A stretch of 64,000 nt of DNA from Shewanella marisflavi (GTDB lineage: Bacteria > Pseudomonadota > Gammaproteobacteria > Enterobacterales > Shewanellaceae). Every line of letters starts with the position of its first letter. Position 1 is the stretch's first letter. Shown piece by piece: positions 48,956-58,745 of the stretch. A program made the position numbers and the translations under genes. The notes beneath the pieces are model-generated. The model saw only the letters and a list, made by a program, of their open reading frames with translations, made no database searches and had not been told where the DNA came from. Location of the stretch: contig NZ_JAKIKX010000010.1 in NCBI RefSeq assembly GCF_023283925.1, forward strand, positions 56,555 through 120,554, read 5' to 3'.

Positions 48956-48961
48956 TATACT
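48956..48961 (+). promoter_or_regulatory. possible -10 element of mrcA
   Basis: TATACT lies 33 bases before the GTG start with a weak TTCACC 17 bases upstream of it. The 184-base gap also contains a TTGACA at 48917-48922 on the plus strand that is too far from it. Confidence 0.4.
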
Positions 48962-48993
48962 ATTGTGCCTGCTAAATTTATTGGAATAATCTG

Positions 48994-51543
48994 GTGAAGT
49001 GGTTTAAACGAATTACCATCGCTCTATTTAGCCTAGCCCTTTTGGGAATAGGTGCAATTGCTGCGGCCTATTTTTATGTACTACCGGATCTTCCCGATGT
49101 TACCACCCTTAAAACCGTAAAGTTACAGACTCCATTACGAATTTACAGCGCTGATGGCAAACTAATCTCACAATTTGGAGAAAAACGCCGCATTCCCGTC
49201 GAATATGAACAGGTACCGCAACAGTTAATTAATGCGGTACTCGACACAGAAGATGCCCGCTTCTTCGAACATAAAGGTATCGATCCTATAGGGATCATAC
49301 GTGCAGCCTTTATTTTGGCCACTACAGGTAAGAAGAGCCAGGGGGCGAGTACCATCACCCAGCAGGTTGCTCGCGGCTTCTTCCTATCTAGAGAAAAAAC
49401 CTACATACGTAAGATCAAAGAGATCTTTTTAGCGCTTAAGATAGAAAAGGCCCTGAGCAAGAAAGAGATCTTAACCCTCTATCTCAACCGCTCATTTTTA
49501 GGTAATCGCGCCTACGGTGTAGGTGCTGCTGCACAGGTCTATTATGGTAAGGAGCTCGAAGAGCTTACCCTGCCCGAAATGGCCATGATTGCCGGTCTTC
49601 CACAGGCCCCATCTGCGGCGAACCCTATTCGTAATCCAGCCCGTGCGATGAATCGTCGTAACTGGGTACTCAGCCGTATGCTAGAAAAGGAAAATATCAC
49701 TCAGGAAGAGTATCAAGCCGCCATTCAAGCACCGATCACGGCCAAATACCATGGAGCCGAGGTTGAGCTATACGCTCCTTATATTTCCGAGATGGCTCGT
49801 GACTATCTGGTTGAAACGCTCGGCGAAGAGGAAGCTTATACCGGCGGGTATAACGTCTATACCACCATCGATTCTCGCCTGCAGCTGCTGGCCCAAGAAG
49901 CCTTACGTAATAATGTCTATGCCTATGACGAGCGCCACGGCTACCGCGGGCCGACTAAGGTGTTGTGGGAGAGCGAGACTGGCGATAAGAGCCAACCCGT
50001 TCAAGCCCAGATCATCGAACAGCTTAAACAGACCAAAAGCTTCCAGGGGCTAGAGCCAGCTGCGGTGATGGAGATCGCAGAACAGAGTGTTAAGGTCATC
50101 AATGATAAAGGCGAAACCATTACCCTTGAATGGGAAGGGATCAAATGGGCACGCAAGTTCATCACCAATAAGCGTCAAGGCAAGGCCCCTAAGACAGCCG
50201 ACGAAATCCTAAAGGTTGGCGAACAGATCTGGATCAGAAACAACGGTAACATCTGGCAGCTTTCACAGATACCAGAGGTGGCTAGCGCAATCGTCTCCTT
50301 AGATCCTCATAACGGCGCCATCAGGACACTCGTAGGCGGCTACAGCTTCCACACCAGTCAATACAACCGTGTCACCCAAGCTAAGCGCCAATTGGGCTCT
50401 AACATTAAACCTTTCATCTATACGGGTGCACTCGAAAAAGGCTATACCCTAGCCACACTGATCAATAACGCGCCTATCAACAATGCTGACATACGTCAGG
50501 GGACTGCATGGCGACCTAAAAACTCGCCCGACAAATACACGGGGCCGACACGCCTGCGAGTTGGCCTAGCGCAATCGATCAACGTGATGTCGGTACGTGC
50601 CATGCGTTATACCGGACTGGAGAGTGCCATCGATACCTTAGTCAAATTCGGTTTCGATCGTGAAGACTTGCCGCAAAACGAATCACTGGCACTGGGCTCA
50701 CCTTCTGTGACTCCACTACAGGTAGTGACCGCCTTCTCGGTATTCGCTAACGGTGGCTACCGGGTAGAACCTTATTTTATTGATCATATCGATAATGCCT
50801 ACGAGCAAACTGTAGAGCAGGCCAACCCAACATTAGCCTGCACACCGGAATTGCCAGAGCCGCAGGAGGCTCAACCAGACGATCCTTTCGCCGCTATGGC
50901 CCAAGAACTGTCTAGCCAGGACGTTACCGCGGCAGAGGATCCTAACTGTCCTAGCACGGCACGCCATGCACCGCAGATCATCAGCGAACAGACCGCTTTC
51001 TTGATCACCGAAGCCCTTAAGAGTGTTATCTGGGGTGGCGGCGACTGGAGTAAAGGTACTGGCTGGAACGGGACGGCCTGGCGCGCTGCGCGTGTCGTTA
51101 ACCGCCGCGATATCGCCGGTAAGACAGGTACCACCAATGAATCGAAGGACACCTGGTTCAGCGGCTACACACCGACACTCGCAACCACAGTCTGGGTCGG
51201 ATTCGATGATCATAGTATTGAGCTAGGCCGCACCGCTTGGAATACCAATGGCGCGAAAGATCAGATCTCGGGCGCCGAAGCTGGTGCCAAGACGGCCGGT
51301 CCTGGTTGGAACGAATTTATGAAACATGCCCTCGAAGGCACGCCTGAACTGCCGTCTCCACCACCGGAAGGCATAGTATCGGCTCGTATCGATCTGGCCA
51401 CTGGTAAACTGAGCCGCAAAACAGATCACACGAGTAAGTTCGAGTACTTCATTCAGGGAACCGAACCCAAAGAGTTTGCTACCGAGGCACAGACTCAAGA
51501 AGATATCTTTATCGATGATTCGGTGGAAGATCTGTTCCAATAA
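48994..51543 (+). CDS. mrcA: penicillin-binding protein 1A
   Basis: An 849-residue bifunctional peptidoglycan synthase, the partner of LpoA. One membrane helix (about 8-28) precedes the glycosyltransferase domain with EDARFFEHKGID (86-97, catalytic Glu) and the GASTITQQVAR block. An OB-like insert of about 310-425 follows. The transpeptidase carries SxxK (SNIK near 469), an SxN equivalent (SIN near 528), and GKTGTT near 709. The start is GTG with a weak GGAA ribosome site. It is divergent from pilM. Confidence 0.97.
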   Translation: MKWFKRITIALFSLALLGIGAIAAAYFYVLPDLPDVTTLKTVKLQTPLRIYSADGKLISQFGEKRRIPVEYEQVPQQLINAVLDTEDARFFEHKGIDPIGIIRAAFILATTGKKSQGASTITQQVARGFFLSREKTYIRKIKEIFLALKIEKALSKKEILTLYLNRSFLGNRAYGVGAAAQVYYGKELEELTLPEMAMIAGLPQAPSAANPIRNPARAMNRRNWVLSRMLEKENITQEEYQAAIQAPITAKYHGAEVELYAPYISEMARDYLVETLGEEEAYTGGYNVYTTIDSRLQLLAQEALRNNVYAYDERHGYRGPTKVLWESETGDKSQPVQAQIIEQLKQTKSFQGLEPAAVMEIAEQSVKVINDKGETITLEWEGIKWARKFITNKRQGKAPKTADEILKVGEQIWIRNNGNIWQLSQIPEVASAIVSLDPHNGAIRTLVGGYSFHTSQYNRVTQAKRQLGSNIKPFIYTGALEKGYTLATLINNAPINNADIRQGTAWRPKNSPDKYTGPTRLRVGLAQSINVMSVRAMRYTGLESAIDTLVKFGFDREDLPQNESLALGSPSVTPLQVVTAFSVFANGGYRVEPYFIDHIDNAYEQTVEQANPTLACTPELPEPQEAQPDDPFAAMAQELSSQDVTAAEDPNCPSTARHAPQIISEQTAFLITEALKSVIWGGGDWSKGTGWNGTAWRAARVVNRRDIAGKTGTTNESKDTWFSGYTPTLATTVWVGFDDHSIELGRTAWNTNGAKDQISGAEAGAKTAGPGWNEFMKHALEGTPELPSPPPEGIVSARIDLATGKLSRKTDHTSKFEYFIQGTEPKEFATEAQTQEDIFIDDSVEDLFQ

Positions 51544-51552
51544 CCGTCAGAT

Positions 51553-51578
51553 GGGCTGGTGTCACTCGCCACCAGCCC
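51553..51578 (+). terminator. hairpin after mrcA
   Basis: A perfect 9-base-pair GGGCTGGTG/CACCAGCCC stem (51553-51561 with 51570-51578), only weakly followed by T. A second, shared terminator at 51658 backs it up. Confidence 0.6.
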
Positions 51579-51657
51579 AGTACATTTCACTAGCTTCAAG
51601 CCATTTTTCAGTGAATTTATAGCGCCAATTTTTTGGAGCTTATAAAACTTTAGACGT

Positions 51658-51687
51658 AAAAAAACCTGCGACTGCAGGTTTTTTAAT
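51658..51687. terminator. bidirectional terminator between mrcA and argH
   Basis: AAAACCTGC (51661-51669) and GCAGGTTTT (51674-51682) with A and T tracts on both flanks. It serves the convergent mrcA and argCBFGH transcripts. Confidence 0.88.
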
Positions 51688-51714
51688 CGATTGATATGGC
51701 TGGAATTATCTAAT

Positions 51715-53076
51715 TTAGCTTTTCGATGCGAGCGCAGCCTTCACCTGAGTGAGTGACGTCCCGCCCAAGGCCTCACGTTTCGCTAAACAAGAGTCTATCG
51801 TCAGGCATTGATAAACATCTTCTTGGATGACACCAGCGAACGCCTGCAGGCTAGATAACTCGAAGTCTTCGATAGGCTTTTTCTGTGCAATCGCTTCGAC
51901 CACCACCTCACCCACTACATGATGCGCCTCTCTAAATGGCATGCCTTTAGCGACTAGGTAATCGGCCAGTTCTGTGGCATTGGCATATCCCTGTTGGGCG
52001 GCCAACAGGGTATTCTCTCTGTTCACCTTAAGGCCTGATAGCACCAGAGCCGCCATCTCCAGACAGATAGACCAGCTGTCCATCACGTCAAACAAGCCCT
52101 CTTTGTCTTCCTGCATATCCTTGTTATAGGCCAGTGGCAACGCCTTCATGGTCGTCAGAATACCCATCAGGCTGCCATATACCCGGCCCGTCTTACCCCG
52201 GATCAGCTCAAGTGCATCTGGGTTTTTCTTCTGCGGCATCAGCGATGAGCCCGAGGTAACCTGATCGTCCAGCTCGATAAAGCCCGCCTCGCCACTGTTG
52301 AAGAAGATAAGATCTTCGGCCATACGGCTAAGGTGCATCATGCTAATCGCGGCGTCTGAACATAGCTCAATCACGTGATCTCTATCTGACACTGTATCCA
52401 GGCTGTTAAGGGTTGGCGAGGCAAATCCCAGCGACTTGGCCAGCGCATGTCTGTCCATCGGATAAGCGGTACCGGCCAGCGCACCTGTGCCCAGCGGACA
52501 GGTATCGAGACGCTGTAAACAATCTTGCAGACGGCTAATATCACGCTCAAACATCTCCACATAGGCCAGACACCAGTGACCGAAGGCCACAGGCTGCGCC
52601 CGCTGCAGATGGGTATAGCCAGGCATCACTGCATCCAGCTCACGCTCAGCAAGCGACAGCAAGGCTGCCTTTAACTGTGCCAGCAGTTCAAGCAAGGCTT
52701 GGCCTTCCTTCTTGCACCAGAGCTTAAGATCGGTCGCCACCTGATCGTTACGCGAGCGGCCTGTATGTAACTTCTTACCCAGATCCCCTACTTTGGCAAT
52801 CAAGGCTTGTTCGACAAAGCTATGAATGTCTTCGGCACCCGAGGCTAAAATCGTCTCAGGCTGATCTTTTACTTCATCGAGTAAATCTTGTAACGCCTGC
52901 TTAAGTGACTGGCATTCTTCTTGGGTGAGAATCCCTACCCCTGTGATGGCATCGGCCCAGGCAATAGAGCCGATAATATCTTCTTCTACCAGACGATAGT
53001 CGACCGGCAATGAGTCATTGAAAAGTTTAAACAATGTGCTGCTTTCTTGGCTAAATCTGCCGCCCCATAACGCCAT
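51715..53076 (-). CDS. argH: argininosuccinate lyase
   Basis: A 453-residue fumarase/aspartase-superfamily enzyme for the last step of arginine synthesis. The family signature [12 protein letters not shown] contains the catalytic Ser loop; [13 protein letters not shown] and [16 protein letters not shown] blocks are present. It is a stand-alone ArgH without the C-terminal N-acetylglutamate synthase domain found fused in Vibrio and Moritella. It closes the argCBFGH run. Confidence 0.97.
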   Translation of the reverse strand: MALWGGRFSQESSTLFKLFNDSLPVDYRLVEEDIIGSIAWADAITGVGILTQEECQSLKQALQDLLDEVKDQPETILASGAEDIHSFVEQALIAKVGDLGKKLHTGRSRNDQVATDLKLWCKKEGQALLELLAQLKAALLSLAERELDAVMPGYTHLQRAQPVAFGHWCLAYVEMFERDISRLQDCLQRLDTCPLGTGALAGTAYPMDRHALAKSLGFASPTLNSLDTVSDRDHVIELCSDAAISMMHLSRMAEDLIFFNSGEAGFIELDDQVTSGSSLMPQKKNPDALELIRGKTGRVYGSLMGILTTMKALPLAYNKDMQEDKEGLFDVMDSWSICLEMAALVLSGLKVNRENTLLAAQQGYANATELADYLVAKGMPFREAHHVVGEVVVEAIAQKKPIEDFELSSLQAFAGVIQEDVYQCLTIDSCLAKREALGGTSLTQVKAALASKS

Positions 53077-53120
53077 CTTACTATCCTCTTAAATAAGCTC
53101 TTTAAATCTGCTCTTAACAT

Positions 53121-53143
53121 AAAGGGGCGTTCGCCGCCCCTTT
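53121..53143 (-). terminator. hairpin between argG and argH
   Basis: AAAGGGGCG (53121-53129) and CGCCCCTTT (53135-53143) form a 9-base-pair stem in the 82-base argG-argH gap. There is no T run, so partial termination or mRNA processing is more likely than a full stop. Confidence 0.45.
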
Positions 53144-53158
53144 ATTAACTCGTCGACT

Positions 53159-54382
53159 CTACTTAACGTTCAGCGCCCGGATACGGCTCGCCAATGAATA
53201 AAGACGAATGAATCCTTCGGCATCTTTCTGGTTATAGACTTCATCTTCACCAAAGGTGGCAAATTCTTCGGAATAGAGGCTGTTTGGCGAACGCTTCTTC
53301 ACCGCCTGAGCCTGACCCTTGTAGAGCTTAAGCACCACTTCACCATTGAGCAGATTTGCCAGTGGCTGCGAAGCCCCCAGCAGTGACTCACATAATGGGG
53401 TAAACCAACGACCGTCATATACAAGATGGGCCATCTTAGCGCCAACTTGCTCACGCCATTCACGGCTGGTCTTATCTAGCACCAGTTCTTCAATCGCTCT
53501 TAGCGCGGCGAACATTACCGTGCCGCCCGGGGTTTCGTAACAACCACGAGATTTCATGCCCACCAAACGGTTTTCGGTGATATCGATACGTCCTACGCCA
53601 TGAGCACCGGCAATCTCATTGAGCGCCATCAGGGCACCATAGGGAGTGTATGACTGACCATTAACCTTAGTGATGCGACCAGCTTCCATCTCAACCGAGA
53701 CATACTCAGGCTCATCGGGGGCATCTTCTGGTGCAACTGTCATGGTCCATACTTCTTTGCTAGGCTCGTTCCATGGATCTTCCAGTTCACCACCTTCGTG
53801 AGAGATATGCCAGGCGTTAGCGTCACGGCTATAGATCTTAGTCGCCGAGGCAGTGGTCTTGATGTTACGCTCCGCCAAGTAATCTAGCAGGTCTTCACGG
53901 CTGACCATACTCCACTCACGCCATGGGGCAATCACCTTAAGATCCGGTGCCAAGGCGGCAAAACAGCCTTCAAAACGCACCTGATCGTTACCCTTACCGG
54001 TACAACCATGACAAACGGCATCAGCACCGACTTTACGCGCCACTTCCACCTGGGCCTTGGCGATAATAGGTCTGGCCATAGAGGTACCCAGCAGATAAGT
54101 CCCCTCATAGATGGCACCGGTCGCGATAGTCGGATAGATGTAATCGGCCACCAGCTCCTCTTTTAGATCAACGATATAGCACTCGGACGCACCAGAGGCG
54201 ATAGCCTTCTCATGCAGACCTTCGAGCTCAGCCTCACCCTGGCCGACGTCGGCACAGAAAGCGACAATTTCACAATTGTCATAGTTCTCTTTTAGCCAAG
54301 GAATGATCGCCGATGTATCCAGTCCACCTGAGTAGGCCAGTACCACTTTCTTCACTGATGTGTTGTTGTTTTCGATAGACAT
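53159..54382 (-). CDS. argG: argininosuccinate synthase
   Basis: A 407-residue ATP-dependent ligase joining citrulline and aspartate. The N-type ATP pyrophosphatase motif AYSGGLDTS is at residues 15-23; [15 protein letters not shown] and the citrulline-binding [17 protein letters not shown] follow. It belongs to the shorter type I ArgG. It lies 55 bases after argF. Confidence 0.98.
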   Translation of the reverse strand: MSIENNNTSVKKVVLAYSGGLDTSAIIPWLKENYDNCEIVAFCADVGQGEAELEGLHEKAIASGASECYIVDLKEELVADYIYPTIATGAIYEGTYLLGTSMARPIIAKAQVEVARKVGADAVCHGCTGKGNDQVRFEGCFAALAPDLKVIAPWREWSMVSREDLLDYLAERNIKTTASATKIYSRDANAWHISHEGGELEDPWNEPSKEVWTMTVAPEDAPDEPEYVSVEMEAGRITKVNGQSYTPYGALMALNEIAGAHGVGRIDITENRLVGMKSRGCYETPGGTVMFAALRAIEELVLDKTSREWREQVGAKMAHLVYDGRWFTPLCESLLGASQPLANLLNGEVVLKLYKGQAQAVKKRSPNSLYSEEFATFGEDEVYNQKDAEGFIRLYSLASRIRALNVK

Positions 54383-54437
54383 TTCGTTTTCCTAAATACT
54401 CAATTCGTTGGCCCAATTCACCCATTGGGATTGTTCA

Positions 54438-55343
54438 TTAACTCAGTAGGGTCACTAATACGGCATTTTGTGCATGCATGCGGTTTTCTGCCTGCTGCAA
54501 GATCAATGAGCCAGCCCCGTCGACCACCTCGGCGGCCACTTCCACCCCACGGTAGGCTGGCAGACAGTGCATGAAGAACTTGGCCCCGGCCTTGTTCATC
54601 AAATCGGTGTCGACATGATATGGGGCAAATTTAGCTTTGATCTCATCTAGACTGGCGCTATCTCCCATGGAGATCCAGGTATCAGTATAGATGGCATCAT
54701 GGCCAGCGATCGCTTCGACATCTGAGCTCAATACCAGCTCACCGCCATGGGCCTCGGCTATCGCCTGCGCCTCCAAAACCACCTTACCATCAGGAAAATG
54801 ACCTTGGGGACAGATCACCGTCATCTTGGCACCGAGTAACGCCGCACCATACATGAGCGAGTGGGTTACATTATTGCCATCACCGACATAGGCCAGCTTA
54901 ACCTTGCTGACATCGTCGAACTGTTCTGACAGAGTCAAAAAGTCAGCCAACCCCTGACAGGGATGGTACATGTCCGACAACGCGTTGATCACCGGCACAC
55001 TGCCATGCTCTGCAAGCTGTTCAATGGTCGAGTGAGCAAAAGTTCTCGCCACAATGGCATCGGCCCAACAAGAGATGTTAGCGGCGAAATCAGATACTGG
55101 TTCACGCTTGCCCAGGGCACCATTTTGCTGATCCAGGTAAAGACAATGACCACCTAACTTATTAATACCGATGTCAAAGCTCACGCGAGTACGCAGCGAT
55201 GGCTTTTCGAATAACATCACGACACTCTTACCATCGAGTGCTTTGCGATAGTCTTCTGGATTGGCCTTGATCGTTTTCGCCAGAGCGAGTAGGTCGATCA
55301 GTTGCTGCTGGTTTAGCTCTTTTATCGATAATAGGTGATTCAT
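54438..55343 (-). CDS. argF: ornithine carbamoyltransferase
   Basis: A 301-residue transcarbamylase. Carbamoyl-phosphate binding is by SLRTR (near residues 50-54, in place of the common STRT), with HPCQGLADFLT, ornithine-loop DTWISMG and catalytic HCLP. The protein is of the short (about 300-residue) class seen in Shewanella and archaea, unlike the E. coli ArgF of about 334. Confidence 0.96.
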   Translation of the reverse strand: MNHLLSIKELNQQQLIDLLALAKTIKANPEDYRKALDGKSVVMLFEKPSLRTRVSFDIGINKLGGHCLYLDQQNGALGKREPVSDFAANISCWADAIVARTFAHSTIEQLAEHGSVPVINALSDMYHPCQGLADFLTLSEQFDDVSKVKLAYVGDGNNVTHSLMYGAALLGAKMTVICPQGHFPDGKVVLEAQAIAEAHGGELVLSSDVEAIAGHDAIYTDTWISMGDSASLDEIKAKFAPYHVDTDLMNKAGAKFFMHCLPAYRGVEVAAEVVDGAGSLILQQAENRMHAQNAVLVTLLS

Positions 55344-55386
55344 AGCTCTACTCCTAGATGAATACTCTTCTCATTGTTCCGTTTAA

Positions 55387-56172
55387 TTAATGTGGCAATA
55401 CCTGAGTGCCAATAGACTCGCCCTTCTCCAGCGCGATTAACTGTTCGGCGTCGCGCCAGGAAGCCACCTGCACAGGTTGCCCCATCCACTGTGCAACCTC
55501 TAATGCCGCCTCAACTTTAACCTTCATACCTTTCTCGATAACGCCCAACTTGGTCAACTCATCGGCATGAGCCTTATCCAAGGTCTTAATTAACTGCCCT
55601 TTGCCGTCTAGCACGCCGCTGACATCTGACAACAATACCAATTGACCTTCCACTAGCTTGGCGATCACAGTCGCCGCCTGATCGGCATTGACGTTAAGCA
55701 GATTGCCCGCGTCATCTACGGCTATTGAGCTAACAATCGGCATCCAGCCTTGCGCTAACAAGAAGTTGAGATAAGCAGGATTGTTAGGGGAGACTTCACC
55801 CACAAAGCCGAGTTGCTCATCTTTGATGGCTGCATTCACAATGCCGCCATCACACAGGCTCATACCGACACAGGTAATGCCGGCTTTGACCGCACTGGCC
55901 TGTAAAATTTTATTGGAGGTACCGGCTAGCGCACCGACGACAATAGGTACCTGCTCTTCGGGAGTGACACGCAAACCGTCCAGTTTAACTGTCTCCATAC
56001 CATTGGCTTTTAACTGCTCGTCTACCAGGCAACCGCCACCGTGAACCAAGACGACAGATTGCCCCGACTTAATAATGTTGGCGGCACTAGTCATCAAGCG
56101 TGTCAGCCCCATTTCACATTGCATCAAGGCGCCACCCACTTTAAGCACTAAGGTTTTCTTACTTGCCGACAT
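55387..56172 (-). CDS. argB: acetylglutamate kinase
   Basis: A 261-residue amino-acid-kinase-fold enzyme. VLKVGGALM at 9-17 and the glycine loop VLVHGGG near 40-47 bind the phosphates; VLLSDVSGVLDGKGQ and KVEAALEV complete the site. It lies 30 bases after argC. It lacks the long N-terminal helix of arginine-inhibited forms. Confidence 0.97.
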   Translation of the reverse strand: MSASKKTLVLKVGGALMQCEMGLTRLMTSAANIIKSGQSVVLVHGGGCLVDEQLKANGMETVKLDGLRVTPEEQVPIVVGALAGTSNKILQASAVKAGITCVGMSLCDGGIVNAAIKDEQLGFVGEVSPNNPAYLNFLLAQGWMPIVSSIAVDDAGNLLNVNADQAATVIAKLVEGQLVLLSDVSGVLDGKGQLIKTLDKAHADELTKLGVIEKGMKVKVEAALEVAQWMGQPVQVASWRDAEQLIALEKGESIGTQVLPH

Positions 56173-56202
56173 AGCTACTTCTCTCTTATCCAGGTGACAA
56201 AA

Positions 56203-57183
56203 TTAATAATTAAAATGAATCTTTATGCATTGATGCGCCTGACTGGCCGCACCTTTCATCAGGTTATCGATGGCGCTCGCCACCACCAGGTAACCATTGA
56301 GAGGATCAAACTTCCATCCCAGTAGGCAGTTTGGGGTGTGCACCACATCGTCCACCTTAGGAAATTGATTATGGTACACATTTACCAGAGGTGCAGAGTC
56401 ATACACTTGATAGGCCTTGGCAATATCACTCTCAGTCACGCCTGGCTTCATCTGCACCGTGATAGTGGCCAGAATGCCACGTTTAAAGTTGCCTAGATGA
56501 GGGGTAAAGATCACCTGCTGCCCCAACTGAGTCGCGATCTCAGGTTGATGTCTGTGACCTAGTACGCCGTAAGGAGTCAAGCTCACCTCACAGAAGCTGG
56601 TATGTAGCTGGGCCTTTCTGCCAGCACCCGTCACGCCGCTGACGGCATTGATCACGGGTAGGCTGTCTGTCATGAGATCTTTAAGAGGTTTCAGTGCCGT
56701 TAGCGAGGCCGTTGGGTAACAGCCAGGCACGGCAATCATCTTGCTACTAGCAATCCCTTCGGCATTCCACTCTGCCAGACCATAGACAGCCTGAGCCAAC
56801 ACCTCTGGATAGAGATGTTCAAAACCATACCATTTAGGATATTGCTCGATATCAGCGAAACGGTAAGCACCGCTAAGGTCGAATACCGCCAGACCCGCCT
56901 GATAGAACCAAGCAGCCAGATGCAGGCTCACACCGTGATCGGTCGCCAACACCACGGCATCGGCCTCATCGACTATTGCTTGCTTGGCCTGCTCAGTCAG
57001 TGGCGCCAAACAAAGATCAATATGGCTATAAACCGGATACAGGCTGGCCAATGTTTTGCCCTTATCCAGGCTATGTTCCGAAACATAAAGACCTTGAATC
57101 TCTAGCTGATCATCCGCTTGGATCAGTGAAGTAATTTGTGCACCTGTGTAACCACTGGCGCCAATTATCGCTATGCTTTTCAT
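56203..57183 (-). CDS. argC: N-acetyl-gamma-glutamyl-phosphate reductase
   Basis: A 326-residue NADPH-dependent reductase. The N-terminal Rossmann motif is [10 protein letters not shown] (8-17); the catalytic Cys is in [14 protein letters not shown] near residue 153; the His of GHRHQPEI follows. It is the first gene of argCBFGH and divergent from argE. Confidence 0.97.
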   Translation of the reverse strand: MKSIAIIGASGYTGAQITSLIQADDQLEIQGLYVSEHSLDKGKTLASLYPVYSHIDLCLAPLTEQAKQAIVDEADAVVLATDHGVSLHLAAWFYQAGLAVFDLSGAYRFADIEQYPKWYGFEHLYPEVLAQAVYGLAEWNAEGIASSKMIAVPGCYPTASLTALKPLKDLMTDSLPVINAVSGVTGAGRKAQLHTSFCEVSLTPYGVLGHRHQPEIATQLGQQVIFTPHLGNFKRGILATITVQMKPGVTESDIAKAYQVYDSAPLVNVYHNQFPKVDDVVHTPNCLLGWKFDPLNGYLVVASAIDNLMKGAASQAHQCIKIHFNY

Positions 57184-57299
57184 ACTTTGTGACTTCTATA
57201 TTAAGTTAACGCTAAAAAAGAGAGGGGCACTACTTAAGCCCTGGTATAGATACCAATATGACAAGATTATCGTCGCAGGAAGTGAATACTGCTAACCTT

Positions 57300-57440
57300 A
57301 TATGCAGAATGTAAGAATGAATTGTTCATTTTTTGTCTCGAAGTTAAGCCTTAAATAATGGCGCTTGTTTCAGCTGTTTGATAGACTACCACAACAAACT
57401 AATTATGCAATAATATTGAATAGATATTTTTAAATAAAAT
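57300..57440. promoter_or_regulatory. probable ArgR operator region between argC and argE
   Basis: ArgR boxes are expected here by analogy with other argE/argC divergons. Two AT-rich dyads fit loosely: AATGAA-TTG-TTCATT (57316-57330, perfect inverted repeat) and TATGCAATAATATTGAAT (57404-57421). Neither matches the E. coli consensus fully, so exact boxes are uncertain. The whole argC-argE gap is 273 bases. Confidence 0.45.
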
Positions 57441-57456
57441 TGGTGAATTGAATTAA

Positions 57457-58617
57457 ATGATGAAAAATTTTCCTGATATCAAACAGTCCTTCTGTGAACT
57501 CATCGCAACCCCCTCTATCAGCGCCCTAGAAGCAGAGCTGGATATGAGTAATCAGGGAGTGGTGACGCTGCTCAGTCAATGGCTCAGTGATCTCGGCTTC
57601 GAATGCCAAATACAAGCGGTTGCCGATACCCGCGGCAAAAACAATCTACTTGCCAAGATAGGTCAGGGACGTGGCGGTCTGCTACTGGCAGGCCATACCG
57701 ATACAGTCCCCTTCGACCAAGGCCGTTGGAGCCAAGATCCCTTTACCCTGACGGAGAAAGATAACCGTTGGTACGGGCTCGGCACCTGCGACATGAAAGG
57801 TTTTTTTGCCTTGGTTATTGAGGCTGTACGCCAGATGCCGACACAGGATTTCGTTCGGCCACTCTATATACTCGCCAGTGCCGATGAAGAGACCACGATG
57901 AACGGCGCCAAGGCCTTCGCCCAATCCAAAGCCATTGCCCCTGAATATGCACTCATAGGCGAGCCCACCGGATTAAAACCCGTATATATGCATAAGGGAC
58001 ATCTGGCCCAAGGCATTCGCATCACGGGGCGCAGCGGTCACTCCTCCGATCCCGACAAAGGGCTAAACGCCATTGAGATCATGCACCAGATCATTGGCCA
58101 GCTGCTCAAGCTAAAACAACATTTAGCCGACAACTATCGCGAAGAAGCCTTCAGCGTGCCCTATCCCACGATGAACTTCGGCCATATTCATGGAGGCGAC
58201 GCCGCCAATCGCATCTGCGGCTGCTGCGATCTCCATCTGGATATCCGCCCCCTTCCCGGTCTGCCGCTAGAAGTTTTGGAGCAACTACTGATCCAATACC
58301 TTGCCGAACTTAGCCAGCGTTACCCAGGGGCTATCAACATTAGTCAGCTTTATCCCGGCTCTCAGCCCTTTGCCGGACAAGCCGATAATCAATGGTCACA
58401 GCTAGTTGCTCAGCTATCTAATACGGCGCCAGAAGTCGTTAACTACGCCACCGAGGCCCCCTATATTCAACAGCTAGGCTGTCAAACCCTGGTGTGGGGA
58501 CCGGGCAGCATAGAGCAGGCCCATCAACCAGACGAGTATCTGGACACCGCCTACATCAACAAAACCGTAGACTTACTTAAGCAGTTGATTTACCAAGCTT
58601 GTATAAAGCCGTCTTAA
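57457..58617 (+). CDS. argE: acetylornithine deacetylase
   Basis: A 386-residue M20-family metallohydrolase releasing ornithine from N-acetylornithine. Metal ligands and the general base are in LAGHTDTVPF (His, Asp), GTCDMKGF (Asp), SADEETTMNGA (Glu-Glu) and GEPTG. The first two codons are both ATG, so the start could be 57457 or 57460. It is transcribed away from argCBFGH; the pathway here is therefore the linear one, provided no argJ exists elsewhere. Confidence 0.96.
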   Translation: MMKNFPDIKQSFCELIATPSISALEAELDMSNQGVVTLLSQWLSDLGFECQIQAVADTRGKNNLLAKIGQGRGGLLLAGHTDTVPFDQGRWSQDPFTLTEKDNRWYGLGTCDMKGFFALVIEAVRQMPTQDFVRPLYILASADEETTMNGAKAFAQSKAIAPEYALIGEPTGLKPVYMHKGHLAQGIRITGRSGHSSDPDKGLNAIEIMHQIIGQLLKLKQHLADNYREEAFSVPYPTMNFGHIHGGDAANRICGCCDLHLDIRPLPGLPLEVLEQLLIQYLAELSQRYPGAINISQLYPGSQPFAGQADNQWSQLVAQLSNTAPEVVNYATEAPYIQQLGCQTLVWGPGSIEQAHQPDEYLDTAYINKTVDLLKQLIYQACIKPS

Positions 58618-58745
58618 GATCACCATAAAAAATTCACGCAAGGTGATATAGAACACATAAGCATACGATATGAAGATATGCTGTATTGACCTAAACCTGA
58701 TAGCCTAGGTATGGTGATTGATTAACTAGTGGGTATGGAGCATTT

